Source: Paludibacteraceae bacterium
Lineage (GTDB): Bacteria; Bacteroidota; Bacteroidia; Bacteroidales; Paludibacteraceae
NCBI GenBank assembly: GCA_017508305.1
Contig: JAFVZF010000133.1
Location: forward strand, 1-41,324
DNA length: 41,324 nt
Reading direction: 5' to 3'
Below the pieces are notes generated by a model. It ran no database searches and was not told where the DNA came from. It saw only the letters and a program-made list of their open reading frames with translations. Made by a program: the position numbers and the translations under genes. Shown here in pieces: positions 34,051 to 41,324 of the stretch; position 1 is the stretch's first letter, and each line of letters begins with the position of its first letter.

Positions 34051-35415
34051 ATGGGATTTGGCCTTTCGGTACAAATTTCGGCATTGAGCTGGATTCTTTC
34101 GACCAAGTACGATCTTGATATTCACGAAATTGGTATTGTATGGGCTGCTGGTCCTATTGCCGGTATCATTGCGCAACCCATTGTAGGTGCCGTATCAGAC
34201 AACCTATGGTTTATGGGCGGACGTCGTCGTCCTTGGGTTATCATCGGTGGTATTTTAACCGGTTTGATGCTACTTGCTCTACCCAACTTGGAAATTATCC
34301 AAAAAGTAATGGGCATGAGCGGTGCAGAAGGTTTATTAGCCATTGCAGTAACCGTTGCGCTCACCTTAGACCTTTCTATTAACGTAAGTTTCAACCCTAC
34401 CCGTTCGCTCATTTCGGATTGTACCAGCATGGAGCAACGTAGCAAAGGCTTTACATGGATGCAAACCGTATCGGGTACCTTTGGCGTATTGGCATACCTT
34501 ATTGCCGTTATCTGGGGTAACGAAGTACTTATCTATGTAGGTGCTATTATTGCTGTATTATTTACAGTATTACCCATCTTCTTTATCGAAGAACCACGCG
34601 AATTGAAAAACGAAGCAGCAGACACTGCTGTTGCGCAACAAAAATCGTCGGTTAAAGACATGGTAGAATCCATGCTACCGCTGTTGGGTTTCCTTATTTA
34701 TGGTATATACGTTATCATCGGCAAACTATTTGGTTTGACCGTAGGTGGCGATATTTTTGGTTTGGATTACGTAGAAACTGCCTGCGTTATCATTGAAATT
34801 TTGGCCATTATTGCCGTTCTATTCAACTTACCTCGCAGTACCGAAGACAACAATCAATTCCAAAAAATTCTTTTGGCACACTCCTTTACTTGGTGGGGCG
34901 TACAAACCATGAACATTTACATGTTCTTCTACGTGGTAAACATCATTACCGGCATTGCAGGTACCGAACAAACCGTAAACTCCATGGCGTTCTTGGTACG
35001 TGACTTGATTGGTGCTATTCTTCCTGTATTGGTACTAAACGTTATCGCTCAAAAAGCAGGTATGGCTAAAACCCACACCGGATCTATCTTGCTAATGGCT
35101 TTGGGCTATGGCTTAATCTACTTCTTTGGTGCCAATATTTACGTATTCTTTGCTTCGTTGGTAATTGTAGGTATTGGTTGGGCTTCGTTGGTATCGCTTC
35201 CTTTTGCGATTATGAGCGAACGCGTAGACCAAAGCAAAATGGGCTTGTACATGGGTATCTTTAACCTATCGGTGGTATTGCCTCAATTGGTAGCTTCGTT
35301 CAAAATGGGCGAAGTGGTAAACAACGCTGCCGACAAATCCATCATCTTTGCCATTTGCGCCATCTGCTTGCTTATCTCCGGTGTTCTTTGGATGGTTGTA
35401 AAAGATAAGAAATAA
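34051..35415 (+). CDS. MFS transporter, SLC45-like (5' end interrupted; possibly a pseudogene)
   Basis: 454 residues from the first ATG after the amber codon. About 11-12 membrane helices remain. GAVSDNLWFMGGRRRPWVIIGG is the loop 2-3 motif of the SLC45/sugar-transporter branch of the MFS. The true product should start 22 codons earlier (33985). The loss removes most of helix 1 and would likely impair membrane insertion or transport, unless the stop is suppressed. The rest of the frame is intact and looks conserved, so the lesion seems recent or is a sequencing error. The gene has its own promoter and a bidirectional terminator follows. Confidence 0.85.
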   Translation: MGFGLSVQISALSWILSTKYDLDIHEIGIVWAAGPIAGIIAQPIVGAVSDNLWFMGGRRRPWVIIGGILTGLMLLALPNLEIIQKVMGMSGAEGLLAIAVTVALTLDLSINVSFNPTRSLISDCTSMEQRSKGFTWMQTVSGTFGVLAYLIAVIWGNEVLIYVGAIIAVLFTVLPIFFIEEPRELKNEAADTAVAQQKSSVKDMVESMLPLLGFLIYGIYVIIGKLFGLTVGGDIFGLDYVETACVIIEILAIIAVLFNLPRSTEDNNQFQKILLAHSFTWWGVQTMNIYMFFYVVNIITGIAGTEQTVNSMAFLVRDLIGAILPVLVLNVIAQKAGMAKTHTGSILLMALGYGLIYFFGANIYVFFASLVIVGIGWASLVSLPFAIMSERVDQSKMGLYMGIFNLSVVLPQLVASFKMGEVVNNAADKSIIFAICAICLLISGVLWMVVKDKK

Positions 35416-35455
35416 GTTGCTACGCAACGTAGATACGTTGATGCGAGAATAACAA

Positions 35456-35496
35456 AAAAATGCTTCGGAGAGTTCCATTTTCTCCGAAGCATTTTT
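35456..35496. terminator. Bidirectional terminator between the MFS and endonuclease genes
   Basis: A perfect 16-bp stem (core ATGCTTCGGAGA / TCTCCGAAGCAT) with a 9-base loop, with T runs on both strands. It serves the two converging genes. A small palindrome CAACGTA-GA-TACGTTG lies just upstream (about 35425-35440). Confidence 0.9.
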
Positions 35497-35513
35497 AGTG
35501 TTGACAGCAATGG

Positions 35514-36310
35514 TCATTTGAATCCCCATACTAAATAATCTACTTGCGATTCAACTCTGCTTTCTACCTCATCGGGCAAACGGCAAAAGAAATCGATACC
35601 GGTCACCTTTTCGACCGAATCAACGCTGCATACGTAACTTTTCATCTTTTTACGACCCGACACATGATCAAAAAGCAATCCCATTGCCTCGTATCTCCCA
35701 TTGTTATCTATTAAAAACACTTTGTAAAAGCCATCGGGCACCACCACCTTATTTTCGCCTATGGTACCGTATTTTTTATCGGTTACGATAGGACCACACA
35801 CAATGAATACGTTGCCATATTGGGCAGCCCATTTACGCCCTCTATCCTCAAATCCTGCCATATACCGGCATTAAAATTGTGAATTTGTGGGCATATATTG
35901 CTAAAATAAAACGACTCACGCATGGCGGTTTCGCTCCACTTCATATCGGCAGCAGGTGCCATATGCCCCCTATCATAGCCCGAATTACGGTAATCATCCT
36001 TGGTCGCTTGCATGCCCACCACCATCGGATCGGGATAAAAATGATCTTCGCGTGGAAGCTCTCCTACTACTTCTTGCGCCGTCAACTCGTAAGCCACCCA
36101 ATTAGGCAACTTCCAATCTGCATTGTACGATACCGTATATCCCTCGTGTGCTATTCGTTGAGAGGCATTAGAGGTGGTTAGCTGTGGTATTTCCACCCTT
36201 TCGGTGGGATAAGTGCCACGCTGACAGCTATTATTGTACCAAACGGTGCCCAATACAATAACTGTTAGCAAGGCATTTAACAGAAGTTTTTGTTGTTTTT
36301 TTGTCATCAT
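35514..36310 (-). pseudogene. DNA/RNA non-specific endonuclease (NUC1 family), frameshifted
   Basis: The 5' part (36310 to about 35850) encodes an N-terminal membrane or signal helix, the catalytic DRGH motif (D113-H116, YDRGHMAPAAD) and the Mg-site Asn stretch NICPQIHNFNAGIWQDL. The frame then changes. The expected continuation EDRGRKWAAQYGNVFIVCGPIV is in another frame down to 35514. One missing base near 35849 (GATTTGAGG where GATTTGGAGG is expected) explains it. Together the halves make a normal-length enzyme of about 265 residues. As read, the product is truncated after the catalytic motif and ends in unrelated residues. Confidence 0.88.
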
Positions 36311-36315
36311 AGCCG

Positions 36316-36323
36316 CAAAGATA
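36316..36323 (-). promoter_or_regulatory. -7 element of the endonuclease gene
   Basis: The minus strand reads TATCTTTG. Transcription starting 5-7 bases downstream would begin at or just before the ATG at 36310, so the mRNA may be leaderless or nearly so. Confidence 0.55.
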
Positions 36324-36335
36324 GTATTTTTTTTG

Positions 36336-36343
36336 TACCTTTG
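36336..36343 (+). promoter_or_regulatory. -7 element of the M23 peptidase unit
   Basis: TACCTTTG matches TAnnTTTG, 21 bases before the ATG at 36365. This rules out more upstream starts for the peptidase, which would lie at or before the promoter. Confidence 0.65.
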
Positions 36344-36364
36344 CTTTCCACGATTACAGAAATA

Positions 36365-37354
36365 ATGGCGCTATTCTCTTCAGAAAACCCACACTATAAA
36401 TACAATCGTAAAACGCTAAAATACGAGCGCATCGATAATACTTACGGCTACCACATTCGTCGATTTTTAAGGGTAGCTACCCTTGGTATTCTCATTGGCG
36501 TAGGTGTATTTGTGCTACTCATTACCTTTATACCATCGCCTGCTCAAAAACGTTTGGCAGAAGAAAACGACCGCATCAACAGCCAATACCAACTATTAGA
36601 CAGACAATTGGACGAAGCTTTACGCATCATGAGCATCATACAAGAGCGCGATGATAACTTTTATCGTGTAATGCTACAAGCCGACTCCATTCCTACCTCT
36701 ATACGCACCGGCAATTTGAGCCACACCGCTCGATACGACCAATGGGACGAAATGCGTACCGGTACCATCGTAAAGCAAACATCGCAAAAGATGGACCAAC
36801 TCAATAAGATGTTGTATACCCAATCCAACTCTTTTGACGAATTGGTACAATTGGCAAAAGAACGCGAAGACCGATTACAACACTTACCCGCCATACAGCC
36901 TGTTTCTAACAAAGACCTAAAACGTACGGCATCCGGTTATGGTCGCCGTATCGACCCCATTTACAAAACCATTCGTTTTCACAAGGGCATGGACTTTTCG
37001 GCTCCCACAGGTACGGATATTTTTGCCACAGCCGATGGTACAATTACCTCTATCGGATGGAAACAAGGTTATGGCTATTGTATCATTATCGACCATGGTT
37101 ACGACTACACTACCCTATACGCACACATTAGTAAGTTTAAAAAAGGCTTGCGCCGAGGAAGCAAAGTTTCTCGTGGCGATGTAATTGCTTACGTGGGCAA
37201 TACGGGTAAATCGACGGGACCACACTTGCACTACGAAGTACGTTATAAGGGCGTACACCAAAACCCACAAAACTACTATTTCTTAGACTTGTCGCCCGAA
37301 GAGTACGACGAAATGGTGCGCATATCGTCCAACAGTTCGCAAACCTTTGACTAA
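36365..37354 (+). CDS. M23 family metallopeptidase (murein hydrolase-like)
   Basis: 329 residues from the ATG at 36365 (MALFSSENPHYKYN). A membrane helix lies at about 35-55 (VATLGILIGVGVFVLLITF), then a coiled-coil region, then the LytM/M23 domain. This contains FHKGMDFSAPTGTDIFATADG with the zinc His and Asp, TLYAHISKFKKG and GPHLHYEV with the H-x-H zinc site. All metal-binding positions seem present, so it is likely an active endopeptidase on peptidoglycan cross-links. It is followed by a MerR-type gene 6 bases on, a pairing also common in Bacteroides. Confidence 0.94.
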   Translation: MALFSSENPHYKYNRKTLKYERIDNTYGYHIRRFLRVATLGILIGVGVFVLLITFIPSPAQKRLAEENDRINSQYQLLDRQLDEALRIMSIIQERDDNFYRVMLQADSIPTSIRTGNLSHTARYDQWDEMRTGTIVKQTSQKMDQLNKMLYTQSNSFDELVQLAKEREDRLQHLPAIQPVSNKDLKRTASGYGRRIDPIYKTIRFHKGMDFSAPTGTDIFATADGTITSIGWKQGYGYCIIIDHGYDYTTLYAHISKFKKGLRRGSKVSRGDVIAYVGNTGKSTGPHLHYEVRYKGVHQNPQNYYFLDLSPEEYDEMVRISSNSSQTFD

Positions 37355-37360
37355 TTGTAT

Positions 37361-37696
37361 ATGCAACTTACCAAACAATATTATTCCATTGGCGAAGTGG
37401 CAGAAATGATGGGCTTAGCTACTTCTAAACTGCGTTTTTGGGAGAGTAAGTTTGATTTTTTGCAGCCAAAAACCAACAGCAAAGGCACACGCTTTTACTC
37501 GCAAGAAGACATCAAACTATTGCAACTGATTGCGTACTACGCCGACGAAAAAGGCATGACTTTAGAAGGTATTGCAGCACAAATTAAGAAAAACAAGCAC
37601 AAAGCCCAAAACGAATACAGCGTAACCGAAGAATTGGCGCACCTGCGCGATGAAATCTACGCCATTAGAGCCGAAATGAATAAACTTAAAGAATAA
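37361..37696 (+). CDS. MerR-family transcriptional regulator
   Basis: 111 residues from the ATG at 37361 (MQLTKQYYSIGEVAEMMG). The winged helix-turn-helix covers about 7-75, with LATSKLRFWESKF and GTRFYSQEDIKLLQLI. A short helical tail (about 85-111) likely dimerises. No effector-binding Cys or domain follows. A TTG codon 6 bases upstream is in frame but adds only two residues. The target is unknown; the neighbouring peptidase and phosphatase genes are candidates only by position. Confidence 0.92.
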   Translation: MQLTKQYYSIGEVAEMMGLATSKLRFWESKFDFLQPKTNSKGTRFYSQEDIKLLQLIAYYADEKGMTLEGIAAQIKKNKHKAQNEYSVTEELAHLRDEIYAIRAEMNKLKE

Positions 37697-37699
37697 GCT

Positions 37700-38764
37700 A
37701 TGGATAAAAGAAAAATTTCCAACATTTGTTTTGCAGCGGCCATACTATTGTTCGCTATTGGTATGATACACAAAGAATGGACAGAACACGATTCTAAGAA
37801 TACCGCAGAGCAACAAGACAAAGTAAAAAACATCATCTTTATTATAGGTGACGGCATGGGTGCCGACCAAATGAACTTGGTACAAGCTCCCAACCATTTT
37901 GAACGCAGCCATAGCATTGGTTTTTCTAAAACCTATTCGGCAAGCAACCGTGTAACCGACTCGGCTGCCGGTGGCACCGCTTTGGCGTGTGGGGTTAAAA
38001 CCAACAACGGGGTTTTGGGCATGAATGCCGACAGCGTACCCGTACAATCTATTATGCAAGAACTTCGCCAAAGCGGTTTAGCAACTGGCGAAGTAGCCAG
38101 TTGCCGCATTACCCATGCTACACCGGCAGCCTTCTATGCACACCAAATAAACCGTGGCATGGATGCCGAAATTTTGCAAGACCTTTATAAATATGGTCCT
38201 GACGTATTTGTAGCAGGCGGCAATAAACTATTGGTACCCGATTCGCTTACACAAGCAGGCTACCAAGTAGTATTTAGTTTGGATAGCATGGCAACCATTA
38301 ACAGCGGCAAAGTGGCTTGCATCTTGGCAGAAGAAGACATGCCCACCTCGCCCATGCGTGGCGATACCATTCGTAAAGGCGTAGAACAAGCCATTCGCCT
38401 ATTAGAAAAAGACGAAGACGGATTTTTCTTGTTTATTGAAGGCTCTCAAATAGATTGGGCAGGCCACGGCAACGAAGGCGAACGCCTACGCGCCGAAATG
38501 CAAGACATTAACCGCGTAATAGGCTACTGCATGGATTATGCCGACACCCACCCCGGCACCTTGGTATTTATCACTGCCGACCACGAAACCGGCGGGTTAA
38601 GCCTACCCGGCGAAGAAATGACACCTGCTTTTACTACCGGTCAACACAGTGGTGTTATGGTGCCCTTCTATGCCTACGGAACAGGTGCCAACCAACTAAC
38701 CGGCGTTCACGAAAACACCGATTTTAAAGCGTTGCTTTTGTCGTTGATGCGAATAAACGAATAA
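37700..38764 (+). CDS. Alkaline phosphatase (PhoA superfamily)
   Basis: 354 residues. The N-terminal helix (about 8-24) is a signal or anchor. IIFIIGDGMGADQMNL gives the first metal ligand D51. The nucleophile is S88 in VTDSAAGGTALACG. Later metal ligands are in SQIDWAGHGNE, ITADHETGG and TTGQHSG. It would hydrolyse phosphomonoesters in the periplasm. It is shorter than E. coli PhoA (about 450), as common in Bacteroidetes. It begins 3 bases after the MerR gene, and a terminator follows. Confidence 0.95.
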   Translation: MDKRKISNICFAAAILLFAIGMIHKEWTEHDSKNTAEQQDKVKNIIFIIGDGMGADQMNLVQAPNHFERSHSIGFSKTYSASNRVTDSAAGGTALACGVKTNNGVLGMNADSVPVQSIMQELRQSGLATGEVASCRITHATPAAFYAHQINRGMDAEILQDLYKYGPDVFVAGGNKLLVPDSLTQAGYQVVFSLDSMATINSGKVACILAEEDMPTSPMRGDTIRKGVEQAIRLLEKDEDGFFLFIEGSQIDWAGHGNEGERLRAEMQDINRVIGYCMDYADTHPGTLVFITADHETGGLSLPGEEMTPAFTTGQHSGVMVPFYAYGTGANQLTGVHENTDFKALLLSLMRINE

Positions 38765-38787
38765 ACAAAATAGGGAAAATATTTTGC

Positions 38788-38847
38788 AACAAAAGATTCC
38801 GCCACGCTTCCCACAGAACAGCGAACCATGGCGGAACTTTGTTTTTT
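38788..38847 (+). terminator. Terminator of the M23-MerR-phosphatase unit
   Basis: AACAAAAGATTCCGCCA (38788-38804) pairs, with a small bulge, with TGGCGGAACTTTGTTT, followed by a T run. Confidence 0.75.
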
Positions 38848-38946
38848 AATAAAGATACTCCATCATTATTTATAACAAGCCAGATTTGGACTATCAGCAA
38901 ATTATCCTTCAGTTAAAAAGTAGAGGGAAATAGTTTCATTTTTAAT

Positions 38947-38977
38947 ATTGAATTACAAAAAATTATAGTTACCTTTG
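38947..38977 (+). promoter_or_regulatory. Promoter of the intergenic RNA
   Basis: TACCTTTG (38970-38977) matches TAnnTTTG. ATTG (38947-38950), 19 bases upstream, is a one-mismatch -33 box. No good coding frame follows, so the promoter most likely serves an RNA gene. Confidence 0.65.
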
Positions 38978-38983
38978 TCACGT

Positions 38984-39281
38984 TACTCAAAAGCAGCGGC
39001 TTAATTTGAGCAATAAACATATAATAGGCGTTTATTGACGCTTCGTTCAGACGACTTGAAATCTCGCAAATTTCACAAACAAGCTGAGCTAAGCAACGAT
39101 AGATGCTCATTCGTGTATGAGTACTTGATGCACATACATGGTTGGGTGTATTGTATACTTGCATCTAATTATGTTGTGTTATATGCTTATATTCGGCGTG
39201 GGCTTCTCGTTGTTCGTTCTCTTGTTTGGGCATGCGAGAGCCTCAAGTCGTGGAACAACAACAGTTGATCCACGCTTTTTT
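38984..39281 (+). ncRNA. Probable structured non-coding RNA of about 300 bases
   Basis: This region runs from a promoter to a T-rich terminator and has no convincing ORF. Predicted pairings are CTCAAA/TTTGAG (38986/39005), CAATAAAC/GTTTATTG (39011-39018/39030-39037), GATGCA/TGCATC (39127/39160) and GCGTGG/CCACGC (39196-39201/39270-39275). Inside the last pair, GGCT-CTCG/CGAGAGCC (39201-39209/39235-39242) and TTGTTC/GAACAA (39210-39215/39253-39258) interlock as an H-type pseudoknot. A local CGTGGA/TCCACG hairpin (39249-39274) followed by six T's could act as the terminator and competes with two of these stems. The Rfam family Bacteroidales-1 RNA has a similar promoter-to-terminator layout, but I could not test the match. 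A cis-acting leader for the gene at 39325 is the alternative. Confidence 0.6.
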
Positions 39282-39324
39282 ACACCTTTTTTAAAGCATA
39301 TTATTAACCATTAATTTACTCATT

Positions 39325-39999
39325 ATGAAAAGATTACTACTTTTTACTGCCAGTTTTCTTATGGTCAGCACTAGCATTTTTGCGCAATCCGATTACAAAG
39401 AATTTATCAAAGAACGCAAGGCTCTGGATAAATATAACAAAGAGCAACGCGACCAAAAAGCCTCAAAGGATGCACGAAAACAAGCCAAAATTCTTAAAAA
39501 GGAAGGTTGGAAAGTTCCTGCAGGCAGTCTACCTCTTGAAAAACAATTGGACAGACTATATGCCATGCAATATGAGGTAGATGAAAATTTCTTCCCAAAA
39601 TTCATTAAAGGCGAAGCACAATCAGTTGGAGGCAATTATGATGCTGCCAAAATGCAGGCAGTAAATCTTGCCAAAATTGAACTAGCAGGCAATATATCAA
39701 CAGAAGTTGCCGCGCTCGTAGAATCAAGAGTCGCCAACAAACAACTAGAAGCTAATGAGGCTGTCTCTACTACAGAATCAGTAATGGGAGCTAAAAATAT
39801 AATCGCACAAAGCATCGGACAAACCATAGTCGGATTAGAAGTCTATCGAGAATTAAACAACAAAAACAAGGAAGTTCGTATTGTTATTCTATACAATGCT
39901 ACTATGGCAAAAGCTGCTGCGAAAAAAGCTATAAAAGAAGACCTTGAACAGAAAGGAGACAAACTTGTAGAACAATTAGATCAAATGTTAGGATTTTAA
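39325..39999 (+). CDS. Exported protein, LPP20-like
   Basis: 224 residues. The signal peptide (MKRLLLFTASFLMVSTSIFA/QSD) is cut near residue 20, with no lipobox Cys. Residues 25-65 are rich in Lys and charged. Residues about 100-205 resemble the LPP20 fold: AAKMQAVNLAKIELAGNIST followed by GLEVYRELNNKNKEVRIVILYN. The function is unknown. It lies 43 bases after the RNA terminator with no separate promoter seen. The gene is AT-richer than its upstream neighbours and 3 bases from the DUF4384 gene. Confidence 0.8.
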   Translation: MKRLLLFTASFLMVSTSIFAQSDYKEFIKERKALDKYNKEQRDQKASKDARKQAKILKKEGWKVPAGSLPLEKQLDRLYAMQYEVDENFFPKFIKGEAQSVGGNYDAAKMQAVNLAKIELAGNISTEVAALVESRVANKQLEANEAVSTTESVMGAKNIIAQSIGQTIVGLEVYRELNNKNKEVRIVILYNATMAKAAAKKAIKEDLEQKGDKLVEQLDQMLGF

Positions 40000-40002
40000 T
40001 TC

Positions 40003-40842
40003 ATGAAAAAATTTACATATCTGTTCCTATTACTCCACTCTATTTGCTGTTTTTCGCAAAAAACAGCAAATCTCTGTGGAGAATACAAATACGCTGTTCC
40101 TGATAATATACCACTTAATGAAGCAAAAAAGATTGCAACAGAACGAGCTCGATTAGATGCCATAGCAAAAGAATTCGGAACATCCATATCCCAAACAAAC
40201 CTAAGTAGCACACATACTAAAGACGGGGAAACACAATCTGATTTTTTATCTATGGGAGGAACAGAAGTAAATGGTACATGGTTAGGAGATAAAAATTCAC
40301 CAGAAATTTACGTTGACTACGAACAAGACATGTTGGTTGTACATGCAAAAGTTTGTGGTTCTGCACGCGAAATTACACGTGCTCAAACCGATCTAACCAC
40401 TAAGATTCTGTGCGACGAGGTAGAAAGCGAACGATTCAACAACAATAATCGTATTGCCCTTCAATTCCGATCACCTATTGATGGTTATTTAGCAATCTTC
40501 TTACGCAATGATTATACAGACATCGTATCATGCTTACTACCATACGAGACCGAGAACGGGAAAGCAAGAAGTATAAATCGCAATAAAACACATCATTTGC
40601 TTTCCACGAAGGACCCGTTGTATCCATATAGAGAAGAAACCATTTTGGTGACTGACAGAGATATTGAATTCAATACCATTATTTTCGTATTTTCTGAGAA
40701 AGAATTTTCAATGCCTAACACAGAAAATGGCGAATATTTACCCGAATTATCTGTAGAAGCATTTACCAAATGGTTACGTCGAAACAGAATAAAAGATGAG
40801 CACATGCAAATCATAGAAAGACATATAGAAATAAGAAAATAA
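40003..40842 (+). CDS. Exported DUF4384-like protein
   Basis: 279 residues with a signal peptide cut near residue 20 (CCFS/QKTAN). The N-terminal half (about 40-130) contains EAKKIATERARLDAIAKEFG, similar to LPP20-type surface proteins. The C-terminal half (about 145-275) fits DUF4384: NNRIALQFRSPIDGYLAIFLRND then SCLLPY. No catalytic residues are evident. It is likely an envelope protein acting with the genes on either side. Confidence 0.85.
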   Translation: MKKFTYLFLLLHSICCFSQKTANLCGEYKYAVPDNIPLNEAKKIATERARLDAIAKEFGTSISQTNLSSTHTKDGETQSDFLSMGGTEVNGTWLGDKNSPEIYVDYEQDMLVVHAKVCGSAREITRAQTDLTTKILCDEVESERFNNNNRIALQFRSPIDGYLAIFLRNDYTDIVSCLLPYETENGKARSINRNKTHHLLSTKDPLYPYREETILVTDRDIEFNTIIFVFSEKEFSMPNTENGEYLPELSVEAFTKWLRRNRIKDEHMQIIERHIEIRK

Positions 40843-40853
40843 ACAACACTACA

Positions 40854-41324
40854 ATGAAAAAAATTATAACTACTACATTGATAATAGTATTAACTATTTT
40901 CAAAATTTAAGCAGAAGAAAGTTCTAAAATCATTATTCTTAGACCATTTCATTTTGGGGCTGCAATGGCTACTGCTTATGGAGGCAAACAATATTATAAT
41001 TATTATCACTTTCTTGATATTAATGGAGATTTTTTGGGCAATATAGCATCTATGTCGTATCATGTAATAAATGTACCTCCAGGCAAATACACTATTACAG
41101 GATACGCAGGACTCCATAGCTACGAAGACCTTAAAACAACAGGGGTAAAATACAGCATAGAGATTACAACTACAGCCAATCAGACATATTATGCTTCCAT
41201 TGACGAAAAGGAACAAACAATAGCTCTCATAAATGAAAAAAAGTGGCAAAAAGAACTAAAAAAGAAATTTCCTGTCAAATGGCTTAGTTCTATAGAATAT
41301 AAAAATAACACATTTTACGATACA
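40854..41324 (+). pseudogene. Exported small protein, DUF2846-like, with an ochre codon in its signal peptide; cut by the window edge
   Basis: The ATG at 40854 reads MKKIITTTLIIVLTIFKI and then TAA (40908-40910). The same frame continues AEESSKIIILRPFHFG and stays open to the window edge, with 138 sense codons after the TAA. A CAA (Gln) codon with one C-to-T change would restore a signal peptide ending IQA/EE. The mature part has VINVPPGKYTITGYAG, similar to the V-x-PG-x-Y/H motif of DUF2846 (tentative). As read, only an 18-residue peptide is made unless an internal start is used, which would lack the signal. Confidence 0.75.

Noticed and set aside
36290..36364. Longer N-terminus for the M23 peptidase
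   Set aside because: It would include the -7 promoter box and the divergent promoter; the residues are not protein-like.
39035..39268. 77-codon plus-strand ORF in the intergenic RNA
   Set aside because: Cys/Leu/Val-rich without family signature, and it lies across the predicted stems and pseudoknot.
34033..40910. Recoding of TAG and TAA as Gln in this genome
   Set aside because: purL, the EEP gene and the dCMP deaminase gene end at TAG, and several others at TAA, with the neighbouring genes placed as expected for real stops.

Overview
The window comes from a member of the Bacteroidetes, most likely order Bacteroidales. The grounds are the -7 promoter element TAnnTTTG found upstream of most transcription units, the lack of Shine-Dalgarno-like leaders, a GldF-GldG gliding/type IX secretion protein, a single-chain PurL, and a large secreted protein built from beta-sandwich segments. 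No rRNA, tRNA, CRISPR array, phage or transposase gene was seen. It reads as chromosomal core sequence whose intergenic gaps carry many small repeats.

Layout. 1-2972 (-): 5' part of a large secreted multidomain protein. 3129-5013 (-): DEDDh exonuclease and DnaN sliding clamp. 5204-7576 (-): fused GldF-GldG. 7626-11861 (+): PagL-like lipid A deacylase (with a repeat inserted in its reading frame) and a 933-residue membrane-anchored propeller protein. 11922-15599 (+): PurL. 15805-16862 (+): two half-size chromate transporters. 16859-18979 (-): nucleotidyltransferase-fold protein and ApbE. 19050-21710 (+): dCMP deaminase, C-terminal processing protease, HD-domain protein. 21670-25339 (-): ArgS, HU and NDH-2. 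25420-28659 (+): two rhomboid proteases, an EEP-family hydrolase and PurE. 28644-31606 (-): a tight five-gene unit starting with recR. 31775-33753 (+): sodium:solute symporter and EngB. 33985-36310: a decaying zone with an MFS transporter interrupted by an amber codon and a frameshifted endonuclease. 36365-38764 (+): M23 peptidase, MerR-type regulator, alkaline phosphatase. 38947-39281 (+): a probable structured non-coding RNA. 39325-41324 (+): an AT-richer cassette of small exported proteins (LPP20-like, DUF4384, and a third gene with an ochre codon in its signal peptide).

How genes work together. PurL and PurE belong to de novo purine synthesis but sit in separate units. DnaN and the exonuclease are replication functions, RecR and HU act in repair and nucleoid structure. 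The GldFG protein, PagL-like enzyme, rhomboids, CTP protease, M23 peptidase and 933-residue protein are envelope functions.

Most notable: (i) a dispersed modular element seen three times (5046, 8291, 23641) whose flanks are conserved while its central palindrome changes sequence but keeps pairing, one copy lying inside a coding sequence; (ii) short tandem repeats built on GACT-type 7- or 8-mers in one gene and several upstream regions; (iii) an apparently free-standing RNA with a possible pseudoknot; (iv) three disrupted genes within the last 7.4 kb, two by apparent Gln-to-stop changes; (v) a mirror-image divergent promoter at 19009-19046.
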